From Acidobacteriota bacterium (lineage in GTDB: Bacteria; Acidobacteriota; Vicinamibacteria; Vicinamibacterales; JAKQTR01): DNA of 14,105 nt. A program made the translations under genes and the position numbers. Within the stretch, counting starts at the first letter, position 1; every line of letters starts with the position of its first letter. Where the stretch lies: positions 1 to 14,105 of the forward strand of contig JAPKZP010000650.1 in NCBI GenBank assembly GCA_026393735.1, read 5' to 3'. Below, piece after piece: positions 1 through 6,267 of the stretch. The notes below the pieces were generated by a model, which was not told the origin of the DNA, did no database searches, and saw only the letters and a list, made by a program, of their open reading frames with translations.

Positions 1-55
1 CAAAGGACCGGGTCTGGTAGCCCGTCGCCGTCGTCAACAGCAGCACTCGCTTCAT
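1..55 (-). CDS. Probable ATP-grasp domain protein, N-terminal fragment (runs off left edge)
   Basis: An ATG at 55-53 opens a frame on the minus strand that stays open to the window edge and gives MKRVLLLTTATGYQTRSF. This short start, a beta strand followed by a TTATGYQTR turn, resembles from memory the N-terminus of a group of ATP-grasp carboxylate-amine ligases. Only 18 residues are visible, so no catalytic domain can be confirmed. The start lies 68 nt downstream of the second TGA of the selenoprotein gene on the same strand, so the two are probably cotranscribed. The upstream sequence has only a weak purine stretch (GGCGGGAT) as a ribosome site. If it is an ATP-grasp ligase, it could act with the radical SAM enzyme on a common peptide or small-molecule substrate; that is inference. 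Another Rossmann-type protein is possible. Confidence 0.5.
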   Translation of the reverse strand, partial: MKRVLLLTTATGYQTRSF

Positions 56-66
56 GGCATCCAGAT

Positions 67-104
67 CCCGCCTGCCTCGCCGGAGCCCCGAGGGCGAAGG
101 CGGG
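67..104. repeat. Long GC-rich hairpin between the selenoprotein and ATP-grasp genes
   Basis: Plus-strand arm 67-81 (CCCGCCTGCCTCGCC) pairs with arm 93-104 (GGCGAAGGCGGG), giving 12 base pairs with a 3-nt bulge (GCC) and an 11-nt loop. There is no T-rich run on either side, so it is not a classic intrinsic terminator. It could be an attenuator, an RNA-stabilising hairpin, or a structure limiting read-through into the gene that starts at 55. It lies beyond the second TGA, so it is not the SECIS element. Confidence 0.4.
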
Positions 105-123
105 AACCCCGAATCCAGCGTGT

Positions 124-1539
124 TCAGAGAAGAGCCACCTGCTCTCCGGACGGCTCGGCTCAACAGTACCAAGGCTCGTTCAGATACGGCACTGGCGGAC
201 GCTTCGTGCGGGTCACGCGCGCGGGACACGCCCTGTCCGTGGCAGCGTCGAGAAGTCCGCCGACGGGCAGGCCCCCCGTGTAGTCGCGGGCGAGGCCGCG
301 CACCTCGGCGAACAGCTCCGCGCGCGAAACATTCAGCCTCCGGCCGACGAGCGCCATCACCTCGCGCTGCAGGTCGTCGACGCGCGGGTCACGGTGACGC
401 CAGGGATACGCGAGCGCCACGGCATCGTATGGACCGACCAGGGCCCGGACGTCCGGGAGATCGAGCAGTCGTGATCGCTCCGGGACGAGGAGGCGAATGC
501 CGAGTTGTATCGGGGCAACAGCCTCGACGATCCCCAGTTGCTCGATAGTCGCCAACAGGCCGCCATACCCCTCCACCGTCGTCCACGGCGTGAACGGGAC
601 GAAGGTCGGCGCGAGCGGCAGGCCCGCGCGATCGCACACCGCCACGGCCCGGGCGATGTCGGCGGCACAGTGCCCCTTGTCGAGACGCACGAGCACGGCG
701 TCATCGACCGACTCCGCGGCGCTCGTCACGAAGAGGCAGCCCGTGTCCCGAAGCCGGGGCAACAGGTCTGCGTGCCCGAGGAGATGTTCGACCTTGATCG
801 TGGCGTCGTACGTCAGCGCCGGCCATGTCTCGTGCAGCGCGTCGACCACACGTCGCGCATGCGCGGGACCGTTGAAGAAGTCGGGGTCCCCGAACGTGAT
901 GTGCGTGGCGCCGGCCGCGACCTGGTTCGCGATGTCGGCCATCACGGTGTCGACAGGCACGATCCGGAACTGTCCGCCGTAGATCGGGACCACCGGGCAA
1001 TGCCGGCACTGGTGCCTGCACCCCCGGCTCGCCTCGGTGTACCCGGCGGTGCGCCGCCCGCCATCAACCTGCAGCGTGGCGTATTGCTCCAGCGGAGGCA
1101 GCCCGGTGCGGTCCGGCGTCAGAAACGTCAGGCGGGCGCCGTCTGCCGGGCGGCTGTCCGTCTGTGACGGCTTCCCGTGCTCGCCGAGGGCATACGTCAC
1201 GAGGTCCGCCTCGAACTCCGCTCCGAAGGTGGCGGCGACGCCGTGGGACGACAGCAGATCGGCCGTGGGCGGCGCGTAGAGACCGAATGCGCACAGCCGG
1301 ACCGCAGGGTTGATCTCGCGCACGCGTTCGATGACCGGCATCGCCAGGCGTGTCGCCGTGTGCATCGGAAGATAGAACGCGACGAGCGATGCGTCCCTGA
1401 CGGCCGCCTCGTCGAGGCGCTGGCGCGACAGGTCCAGTGCCGTCACCTCTGCGCCGGCGTGCCTCAGCCACGCTGCCGGCGACGCCAGTCCGAACGGCTG
1501 GCGTCCCAGTTCGTACGTGGAGATGAGGACGATGCGCAT
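124..1539 (-). CDS. CUAEP-tail B12-binding-like radical SAM selenoprotein (UGA at 160-162 read as Sec)
   Basis: This is a radical SAM enzyme of 471 residues, counting one selenocysteine. Residues 1-120 look like a cobalamin-binding-type Rossmann domain, but the usual DxHxxG motif is absent, so B12 may not be bound. The cluster motif CRHQCRHC places the three iron-sulfur ligands at C174, C178 and C181, in the CxxxCxxC spacing of radical SAM enzymes. The core then runs to about residue 400. The apparent stop at 162-160 follows Trp-Tyr-Cys; read as Sec it gives C459-U460-A-E-P, then SGEQVALL and a second TGA at 126-124. CUAEP/CCAEP is, from memory, the defining tail of a radical SAM (seleno)protein family in NCBI annotation. 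A hairpin 12 nt after the UGA fits a SECIS. The adjacent Cys-Sec pair suggests a redox or metal-binding tail. The substrate is unknown. I chose ATG 1539 (MRIVLIS, first strand of the fold); ATG 1548 is also possible. No clear Shine-Dalgarno site precedes either. Confidence 0.85.
129..147 (-). promoter_or_regulatory. Candidate bacterial SECIS element
   Basis: On the minus strand, GGAGAGC (147-141) pairs with GCTCTTC (135-129) through 7 base pairs, one of them a G-U wobble, closing a 5-nt loop AGGTG (140-136). The stem begins 12 nt after the UGA at 162-160, and the loop AGGU lies 20-23 nt after it. In the Escherichia coli fdhF element, an AGGU apical loop lies about 18-21 nt after the UGA and its GU is recognised by SelB. 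Position, stem and loop therefore all match the known bacterial type, and the hairpin lies inside the extended coding frame, as expected for bacteria. Confidence 0.75.
160..162 (-). other. In-frame UGA, probable selenocysteine codon
   Basis: The codon series on the minus strand is TGT-TGA-GCC-GAG-CCG, which reads Cys-Sec-Ala-Glu-Pro. TGA is also the normal stop in most genes of this window, so general code reassignment is not the explanation. Local recoding through the hairpin at 147-129 is. Confidence 0.82.
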
Positions 1540-1575
1540 CGGCAGCATTGTGACATGGAGTGCTCGGCACGTTTG

Positions 1576-1583
1576 TGTATACT
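1576..1583. promoter_or_regulatory. Overlapping divergent -10 candidates
   Basis: TATACT at 1578-1583 on the plus strand is a good -10 for the CoA-binding gene. Its transcript would begin near 1590, leaving a short leader that holds the AGGGAG site. On the minus strand, TATACA (1581-1576) could serve the radical SAM gene. Neither has a convincing -35 at normal spacing. If both are used, the two polymerases would compete for the same DNA. Confidence 0.4.
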
Positions 1584-1593
1584 GCGCGCACGC

Positions 1594-1599
1594 AGGGAG
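1594..1599 (+). promoter_or_regulatory. Ribosome binding site that fixes the start of the CoA-binding gene
   Basis: AGGGAG lies 7 nt before the ATG at 1607. No comparable site precedes the upstream in-frame ATG codons at 1517, 1523 and 1532, which also fall inside the divergent radical SAM gene or before the promoter candidate. Confidence 0.65.
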
Positions 1600-1606
1600 T
1601 GTGCCG

Positions 1607-2059
1607 ATGACGATGAAGGCCGCGGTTGACGACTTCATGGCCCAGCGCACGCTGGCGCTGGTGGGCGCGTCGGAATCGGGCAAGAAGTTCGGGAACGCGG
1701 TGCTCAAGACGCTGTCCGCGCAGGGGTACCGCGTGCTCCCGGTCCACCGCTCGGCCCCGGAAATCGACGGCCATGCGACCTACCGATCCCTGGGAGACCT
1801 CCCGGCTTCTCCCGGCGGGGTCGTGGTTGTCGTTCCTCCCGCCGAGGCCCTGCAGGTGGTGCAGGACGCCGCCGCGCACGGCATCACGCGGGTGTGGCTG
1901 CAGCAGGGCGCAGGGTCGCCCGATGCGATCGCGTTCTGCGAGGGCCACGGGATGCAGGTCGTGCACGGCGAGTGCATTCTGATGTTCGCCGAGCCTGCCG
2001 CCTTCGCGCACCGGGCCCATCGCTTCGTCTGGAAACTCCTGGGAAAGCTCCCTCACTGA
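1607..2059 (+). CDS. CoA-binding domain protein (YccU-like)
   Basis: This is a single-domain protein of 150 residues with a Rossmann-type CoA-binding fold (CoA_binding_2). The nucleotide loop LVGASESGKKFGN lies at about residues 18-30, followed by the alternating strands YRVLPVH and GVVVVVPP and by the helix segment EALQVVQDAAAHG. The motif WLQQGAGSPDA (98-106) and the terminal GECILMFAEP (121-130) are typical of the family. Family members resemble the CoA-binding part of succinyl-CoA synthetases but lack the ligase domains, and their exact role is unknown. It is divergent from the radical SAM gene across a short shared promoter region, which may mean linked function. The ATG at 1607 was chosen for its AGGGAG ribosome site and its position after the TATACT box; an ATG two codons later is an alternative. 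Confidence 0.85.
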   Translation: MTMKAAVDDFMAQRTLALVGASESGKKFGNAVLKTLSAQGYRVLPVHRSAPEIDGHATYRSLGDLPASPGGVVVVVPPAEALQVVQDAAAHGITRVWLQQGAGSPDAIAFCEGHGMQVVHGECILMFAEPAAFAHRAHRFVWKLLGKLPH

Positions 2060-2078
2060 CCGGACCGTCGCGCGCGGC

Positions 2079-2096
2079 GCGTGGCGGCGGCCACGC
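2079..2096 (+). terminator. GC-rich perfect hairpin after the CoA-binding gene
   Basis: GCGTGGC (2079-2085), loop GGCG, GCCACGC (2090-2096) form a perfect 7-bp stem 20 nt after the stop codon. There is no T-run, so it would be a weak or U-less terminator, or simply a mRNA-stabilising hairpin. Confidence 0.4.
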
Positions 2097-2127
2097 CGTC
2101 CGACTCGGGCGATGCCCGGCTGGCCTG

Positions 2128-2136
2128 TGCTATGCT
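2128..2136 (+). promoter_or_regulatory. Extended -10 promoter candidate for the symporter operon
   Basis: TGC directly followed by TATGCT (2131-2136) gives an extended -10 box. No -35 is visible at normal spacing, which extended -10 promoters tolerate. The transcript would start near 2143, with a leader of about 60 nt before the GTG at 2205. Confidence 0.45.
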
Positions 2137-2194
2137 GCTTCGGTTTGGCAGCCGCGAATCGTCCATAGATTGCACCGGGACAACACCGCGCCGT

Positions 2195-2200
2195 AGGAGG
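2195..2200 (+). promoter_or_regulatory. Strong Shine-Dalgarno site, AGGAGG
   Basis: AGGAGG lies 4 nt before the GTG at 2205 and settles that GTG as the symporter start. It is one of the two strongest ribosome sites noted in the window. Confidence 0.7.
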
Positions 2201-2204
2201 AGTT

Positions 2205-3740
2205 GTGAGCGTCTACCTGTACGTCATCCTCGCGTACCTGCTCGTCCTGACCGTCTACAACATCTACCGCTCGCGGCATGTCAAGTCACAGGAAGACTTC
2301 ATGGTGGCCGGCCGAAGCCTGTCGCTCACCAAGATGGTCTTCACGCTGGTGTGCACGTGGATCGGGTCGGGCACGTTCATCGCCGGTGCGGAGTATGCGT
2401 CGTACGCGGGGTGGAGCGCGGTGTGGCAGCCGGCCGGCGCGTTTGTCGGCATTGCGATCATCTACTTTGTCGCGGCGAAGATCCGCACGTTCGGCCAGTA
2501 CACGGTGGGTGACATCCTCGAGGCGCGGTACGGCAAGTTCGCGCGCCTGTTCGGCGCCATCGCCCTGATCATCGCGTTCACGACGATCGTCGCGTACCAG
2601 TTCCGTGCCGGCGGCTACATCCTGAACGTGATCACGGACGGCAAGGTGTCGCTGGAGCTCGGTCAGACGATTGCGGCGGTGTTCGTCATCGGCTTCGTGA
2701 CGATCGGCGGCATGGTGGCGGTGGCGCACACGGATCTGCCGAACGGCATCATCATCGTGTCGGCGTGTCTGCTGGCGGTGCCGTTCGTCGTCGCGACGGC
2801 CGGCGGCTGGGCGCATGCGCACGTGGTACTGCCGGCTGCCCGGTTCGACGTGTTCGCCGGCGACTTCGGCAAGTACCCCGCGCTGAAGGCCCTGGCGTAC
2901 TTCCTGTCGACGTTGCTCCTGCTGATGGGCGTGCAGTCGATGTACCAGAAGTTCTACGCGGCCAAGTCGCCGGCAGAGGCCAAGAAGGCCGTGGCGATCT
3001 GGATCGTCGGCACGATTCTCGTCGAGACGATCGTCATCGCCATCGCCGTCTACGCGTCGGTGTACAACGTCGAACGGGGCCTCGGCTGGGACGGCCGGGC
3101 GCTCGTGCTGAACGCGGCGCGCTACATGGTCCCCACCCCGGTGGGCGTCCTGCTGCTCGGCGCCGCCTGCGCGGTCGTGCTGTCGACAGGCATGAACTAC
3201 CTGCTGTCGTCGAGCTCGAACGTCATGCGCGACATCTACCAGGGCATGATCAACCCGCAGGCCGACCCGAACAAGATGGTCGCGCTGCAGAAGGTCTTCA
3301 TCGTCGTGATGGGGTTCGTGGCGTTCGCCATGATCTTCATCCCGACGTACCTCCAGTTGAAGGTGTCGGTCCTCCAGTACGCGTACTTCGCCTACACGAT
3401 GTACGGCGTGGCCGTGACGCCGGCGCTTTTTGCCGCGCTCACCTGGAAGCGCGCGACGCGGCAGGGCGGCGTGGCGTCGATCGTCGGCGGGGCCGCCGCG
3501 ACGGTGTTCTTCGAATTCGTCCTGCCCGCCATCGCGCCGGGCGTGATGGAGGCCGCGAACGGCCTCACCGGGGCGGCCGCGATGCAATCCAACTTCGGCG
3601 CCGACCCGTGGGGCATCCCGAGCATCTATCCCTCCGCCATCATCTCGATCGGCCTGCTGGTCGTCGTCAGCCTGATGACGCCGGCGCCGAAGGCGGAGGA
3701 ACTGGAGCGGCTGTTCCCGACCGGGGCAAAGGCTGCCTGA
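2205..3740 (+). CDS. Sodium:solute symporter family (SSS) transporter
   Basis: This is an inner-membrane secondary transporter of 511 residues with about 13 hydrophobic segments, the usual size for the SSS family (TC 2.A.21), which uses a sodium gradient to import solutes. Family signatures seen are the entry loop SQEDFMVAGRSLS (28-40), WIGSGTFIAGAEYAS in the second segment (52-66), FGQYTVGDILEARYG (96-110), the AVAHTDLPNGIIIV stretch (172-185), QSMYQKFYAAKSPAEAKKA (244-262), and the run S335-S338 with N339 before VMRDIYQ. The substrate cannot be told from sequence. The GTG start follows an AGGAGG site. Only 10 nt separate it from the SGNH gene downstream, so it probably shares that transcript. 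One reading is supply of an organic acid or other precursor to the acylation pair, but this is speculation. Confidence 0.9.
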   Translation: MSVYLYVILAYLLVLTVYNIYRSRHVKSQEDFMVAGRSLSLTKMVFTLVCTWIGSGTFIAGAEYASYAGWSAVWQPAGAFVGIAIIYFVAAKIRTFGQYTVGDILEARYGKFARLFGAIALIIAFTTIVAYQFRAGGYILNVITDGKVSLELGQTIAAVFVIGFVTIGGMVAVAHTDLPNGIIIVSACLLAVPFVVATAGGWAHAHVVLPAARFDVFAGDFGKYPALKALAYFLSTLLLLMGVQSMYQKFYAAKSPAEAKKAVAIWIVGTILVETIVIAIAVYASVYNVERGLGWDGRALVLNAARYMVPTPVGVLLLGAACAVVLSTGMNYLLSSSSNVMRDIYQGMINPQADPNKMVALQKVFIVVMGFVAFAMIFIPTYLQLKVSVLQYAYFAYTMYGVAVTPALFAALTWKRATRQGGVASIVGGAAATVFFEFVLPAIAPGVMEAANGLTGAAAMQSNFGADPWGIPSIYPSAIISIGLLVVVSLMTPAPKAEELERLFPTGAKAA

Positions 3741-3750
3741 GCAGACCGTC

Positions 3751-4794
3751 GTGCACGTCCCGTCGCGTTCGCAATGGCTTTCGCTCTGTCTCGTGGTCGC
3801 CGGCATGTTCGCCGTGCCGCTCGGCCTGCGGGCCCTGATCCCGCTCATCCAGAGTCCCACAGCCGCCCCCAGCTACATCCCGTCGTTCGAAACGCCACGC
3901 GACCGGGCGCCGTTCGACGCGGAGGTCGTCGCGACCCTGCGGGAGACGAGACCCGACTACTACGTGATCGGCGACTCGATGGCCGGCACGCGCATCCAGC
4001 CAGGGCACCTGTCGCGGCTCGTCGGCGGGCGTGGTGTGGCGTCGCTGCTCTACGCGGGGGTCGGCTCCGCCTACTGGTACCTCACGTTCAAGAACGTCAT
4101 CGTGGAGCCGGGCCTCAGACCCAGGGCGGTCATCTTCTTCTTCCGTGACGAGAACATGACCGATCCGCTGTTCCGGGCATACCCGGGCTCGCTCGACCGC
4201 GTCGCCGGGGACCGGGAACCGGAGCTCGATCGGATACTCGCCGCGGCCGCGAACGGCACGTTGTACCGGCTGCACACGGCCGTCCAGTCGGTCTACCAGT
4301 ACGCGCTGCTCAGCCGCTGGGTCGAGCCCCGCATCGCCGCGGCGCCGGTTCCCCTGTCCGCCAGGCGCAGCAACCAGAAGAAACTGCTCGAACGGATCAA
4401 CAACGAGGTCTTCACGCTGGACGCGCTGCGGCCGATGGCGCTGGCGGACATGCAGTCGGCGTCGGAGGCGGCCCTCGACTTCGACACGCACCTCCCGACC
4501 TCGGTGCTGCCGGAGATCGTCCGGCTGTCCACGCAATCGGGCATCCGGGTCGCGTTCATTCGCGTGCAGCGACGGCCAGTCGGGAACAAGCCGCCGGCGC
4601 AGTCGCCGGCGCTCCAGCGCTACGTCATGCGGTTGCGCGACTACCTCGTGGCCAACGGCGCCTACTTCCATGATGACTGGGGCGATCCGCAGCAGCCGCT
4701 GGACATCTACGAGGACGGTGACCACATCAGCCGGGCGTACATCCGCCACTACACCGAAGTGTTCTACCGGAACAACCGGGAGATCTTCCGGTGA
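3751..4794 (+). CDS. Membrane-anchored SGNH-hydrolase-like protein paired with MBOAT (DltD/AlgJ-like role)
   Basis: This protein has 347 residues with one N-terminal membrane segment (about residues 9-30) that works as an uncleaved anchor or signal, leaving the rest outside the inner membrane. The motif VIGDSMAG carries the GDS block (74-76) with nucleophile candidate S76, and a late DGDH (322-325) gives the D-x-x-H acid-histidine pair of the SGNH fold. A clear block III Asn is not obvious. In DltB/DltD, PatA/PatB and AlgI/AlgJ/AlgX systems, the MBOAT protein moves an acyl group across the membrane and an SGNH partner helps place it on a polymer. The MBOAT gene overlaps this one by 4 nt (GTGA), which strongly supports that pairing. 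The start is GTG 3751; no clear ribosome site is seen, so translation may be coupled to the symporter gene. The target polymer is unknown. Confidence 0.75.
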   Translation: MHVPSRSQWLSLCLVVAGMFAVPLGLRALIPLIQSPTAAPSYIPSFETPRDRAPFDAEVVATLRETRPDYYVIGDSMAGTRIQPGHLSRLVGGRGVASLLYAGVGSAYWYLTFKNVIVEPGLRPRAVIFFFRDENMTDPLFRAYPGSLDRVAGDREPELDRILAAAANGTLYRLHTAVQSVYQYALLSRWVEPRIAAAPVPLSARRSNQKKLLERINNEVFTLDALRPMALADMQSASEAALDFDTHLPTSVLPEIVRLSTQSGIRVAFIRVQRRPVGNKPPAQSPALQRYVMRLRDYLVANGAYFHDDWGDPQQPLDIYEDGDHISRAYIRHYTEVFYRNNREIFR

Positions 4795-6263
4795 TCTTCC
4801 ACAGCCTGGACTTCGTCGTGTTCTTCCTCGTGATGGTGGCCCTGTACTGGGGGCTGCCACACCGCTGGCAGAACGTGCTCCTGCTGGGGGGCAGTTATCT
4901 CTTCTACGGCTGGGTCCACCCGTGGTTCCTCTGGCTGATCTTCGCCACGACGTTCATCGACTACTGGTCGGCCCGCGGCATGGACGTCTGGCCCCGCCGC
5001 CGGAAGGCATTTCTCTGGCTCAGCATCGTCACGAATTTCGGCCTGCTGGGGTTCTTCAAGTACTTCAACTTCTTCGTCGACAACGTGGCCGGCCTGCTGG
5101 CCCTCGCGGGCTGGCAGATCCCGCGGCCCATGCTGGACGTCCTCCTGCCGGTCGGCATCTCGTTCTACACCTTCCAGTCGATGAGCTACACCATCGACGT
5201 GTACAGGGGGCACGCGAAGGCGCGAACGAGCTTCCTGGACATGGCGACGTTCGTCGCGTTCTTCCCGCACCTGGTCGCGGGCCCGATCATGCGCGCGACG
5301 AACCTCCTGCCGCAGGTCGAGGGGGAGCGCCGGTTCTCTCCGTCGGCCGCGCGCGACGCCACGCTGCTCGTCGCGTGGGGGTTCTTCAAGAAGCTGGTCA
5401 TCGCCGACAACGTCGGCACGATCGCCAACAAGGTGTTTGCCCTGAAGGCCCCGGAGTTCTACGTGCTCTGGGCCGGCGTGTTCGCGTTCTGCATCCAGAT
5501 CTACGCCGACTTCTCCGCCTACACCGACATCGCGCGAGGCGTGGCGAAGTGGTTCGGCTTCGACTTGATCAAGAACTTCGAACATCCCTACCTGGCGACC
5601 GGCCCGACGGATTTCTGGCGGCGCTGGAACATCTCGCTCTCGACCTGGTTCCGGGACTACGTGTTCCTGCCCGTCGCGTACACGCTCTCCGACCGGATCG
5701 AATCGGACCGCGTCTTCTTTCTCGATGCCACCACGTGGGCGTACGTCGGCGGCATGCTCGTGACGATGCTGACCGCGGGCCTGTGGCACGGCGCCAGCTG
5801 GAACTTCGTGATCTGGGGGACGTACCACGGCGTGCTGCTCGGCCTTGCGAGGATTGCGGGCGCCGTCGGCAGACGACGGCGCCGGCGGCGGCGATGGCTG
5901 ACGCCATTCCAGGTGGCCGGCATGTTCCTGCTCACCAACCTGGGCTGGCTGTTCTTCCGGGAAACGGAACTGGCGGCGCTCGTGCGCGATCTCACCCTGT
6001 CGCCGTTCCAGACGACGGTGCTCGGCCGGCAGACCGGCGTCTACCTGTTCCTGCTCGCTGCGCTCTACTCGGTGCCGCTCTGGATCCAGAGCGTCTGGGC
6101 GGAACTGGGTGGCGTGGATCTCGTCGGCGCGATGCTGCACGACGAGGCGGCCCCGGACTTCCGGCGTGTGGCGGTGCAGGCGTGCCTCTCCGGGCTGCTC
6201 TTCGCCGGCCTCCTCGTGCTGCACAGCACGGCGTCGCTCGACTTCATCTACTTCCGGTTCTGA
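4791..6263 (+). CDS. MBOAT family membrane O-acyltransferase (AlgI/DltB-like)
   Basis: This is a polytopic membrane acyltransferase of 490 residues with about 10 or more hydrophobic segments, close to AlgI in size. Diagnostic stretches are LLPVGISFYTFQSMSYTIDVYRG (118-140), FVAFFPHLVAGPIMR (154-168), QIYADFSAYTDIARG (236-250), DFWRRWNISLSTWFRDY (274-290) and LWHGASWNFVIWG (331-343), where H333 is the expected catalytic histidine. The enzyme is expected to transfer an acyl, often acetyl, group from a cytoplasmic donor to an exported polymer, working with the SGNH protein encoded just upstream. The start is GTG 4791, overlapping the previous stop, with GGGAGA 8 nt upstream. A run of eight arginines (361-368) lies between two membrane segments and should face the cytoplasm. 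It ends 4 nt before the stop of the convergent transporter gene. Confidence 0.92.
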   Translation: MIFHSLDFVVFFLVMVALYWGLPHRWQNVLLLGGSYLFYGWVHPWFLWLIFATTFIDYWSARGMDVWPRRRKAFLWLSIVTNFGLLGFFKYFNFFVDNVAGLLALAGWQIPRPMLDVLLPVGISFYTFQSMSYTIDVYRGHAKARTSFLDMATFVAFFPHLVAGPIMRATNLLPQVEGERRFSPSAARDATLLVAWGFFKKLVIADNVGTIANKVFALKAPEFYVLWAGVFAFCIQIYADFSAYTDIARGVAKWFGFDLIKNFEHPYLATGPTDFWRRWNISLSTWFRDYVFLPVAYTLSDRIESDRVFFLDATTWAYVGGMLVTMLTAGLWHGASWNFVIWGTYHGVLLGLARIAGAVGRRRRRRRRWLTPFQVAGMFLLTNLGWLFFRETELAALVRDLTLSPFQTTVLGRQTGVYLFLLAALYSVPLWIQSVWAELGGVDLVGAMLHDEAAPDFRRVAVQACLSGLLFAGLLVLHSTASLDFIYFRF

Positions 6264-6267
6264 TCGA

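Noticed and set aside
1560..1570. GTGC-TCG-GCAC inverted repeat as an operator
   Set aside because: Four-base arms are too short to distinguish from chance in GC-rich DNA.
160..1707. Radical SAM protein starting at 1707 with 515 residues and ending at the first TGA
   Set aside because: The extra 56 N-terminal residues overlap the divergent CoA-binding gene and its promoter, and the fold starts at MRIVLIS. The first TGA is better read as selenocysteine.
2286..3860. 524-codon open frame on the minus strand opposite the symporter
   Set aside because: It is an antisense shadow of a high-GC gene, with low-complexity Arg/His/Asp-rich sequence and no recognisable domain.
4764..6224. 486-codon minus-strand frame opposite the MBOAT gene
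   Set aside because: It is rich in Glu, Val, Arg and His with no domain, while the opposite strand encodes a clear MBOAT protein.
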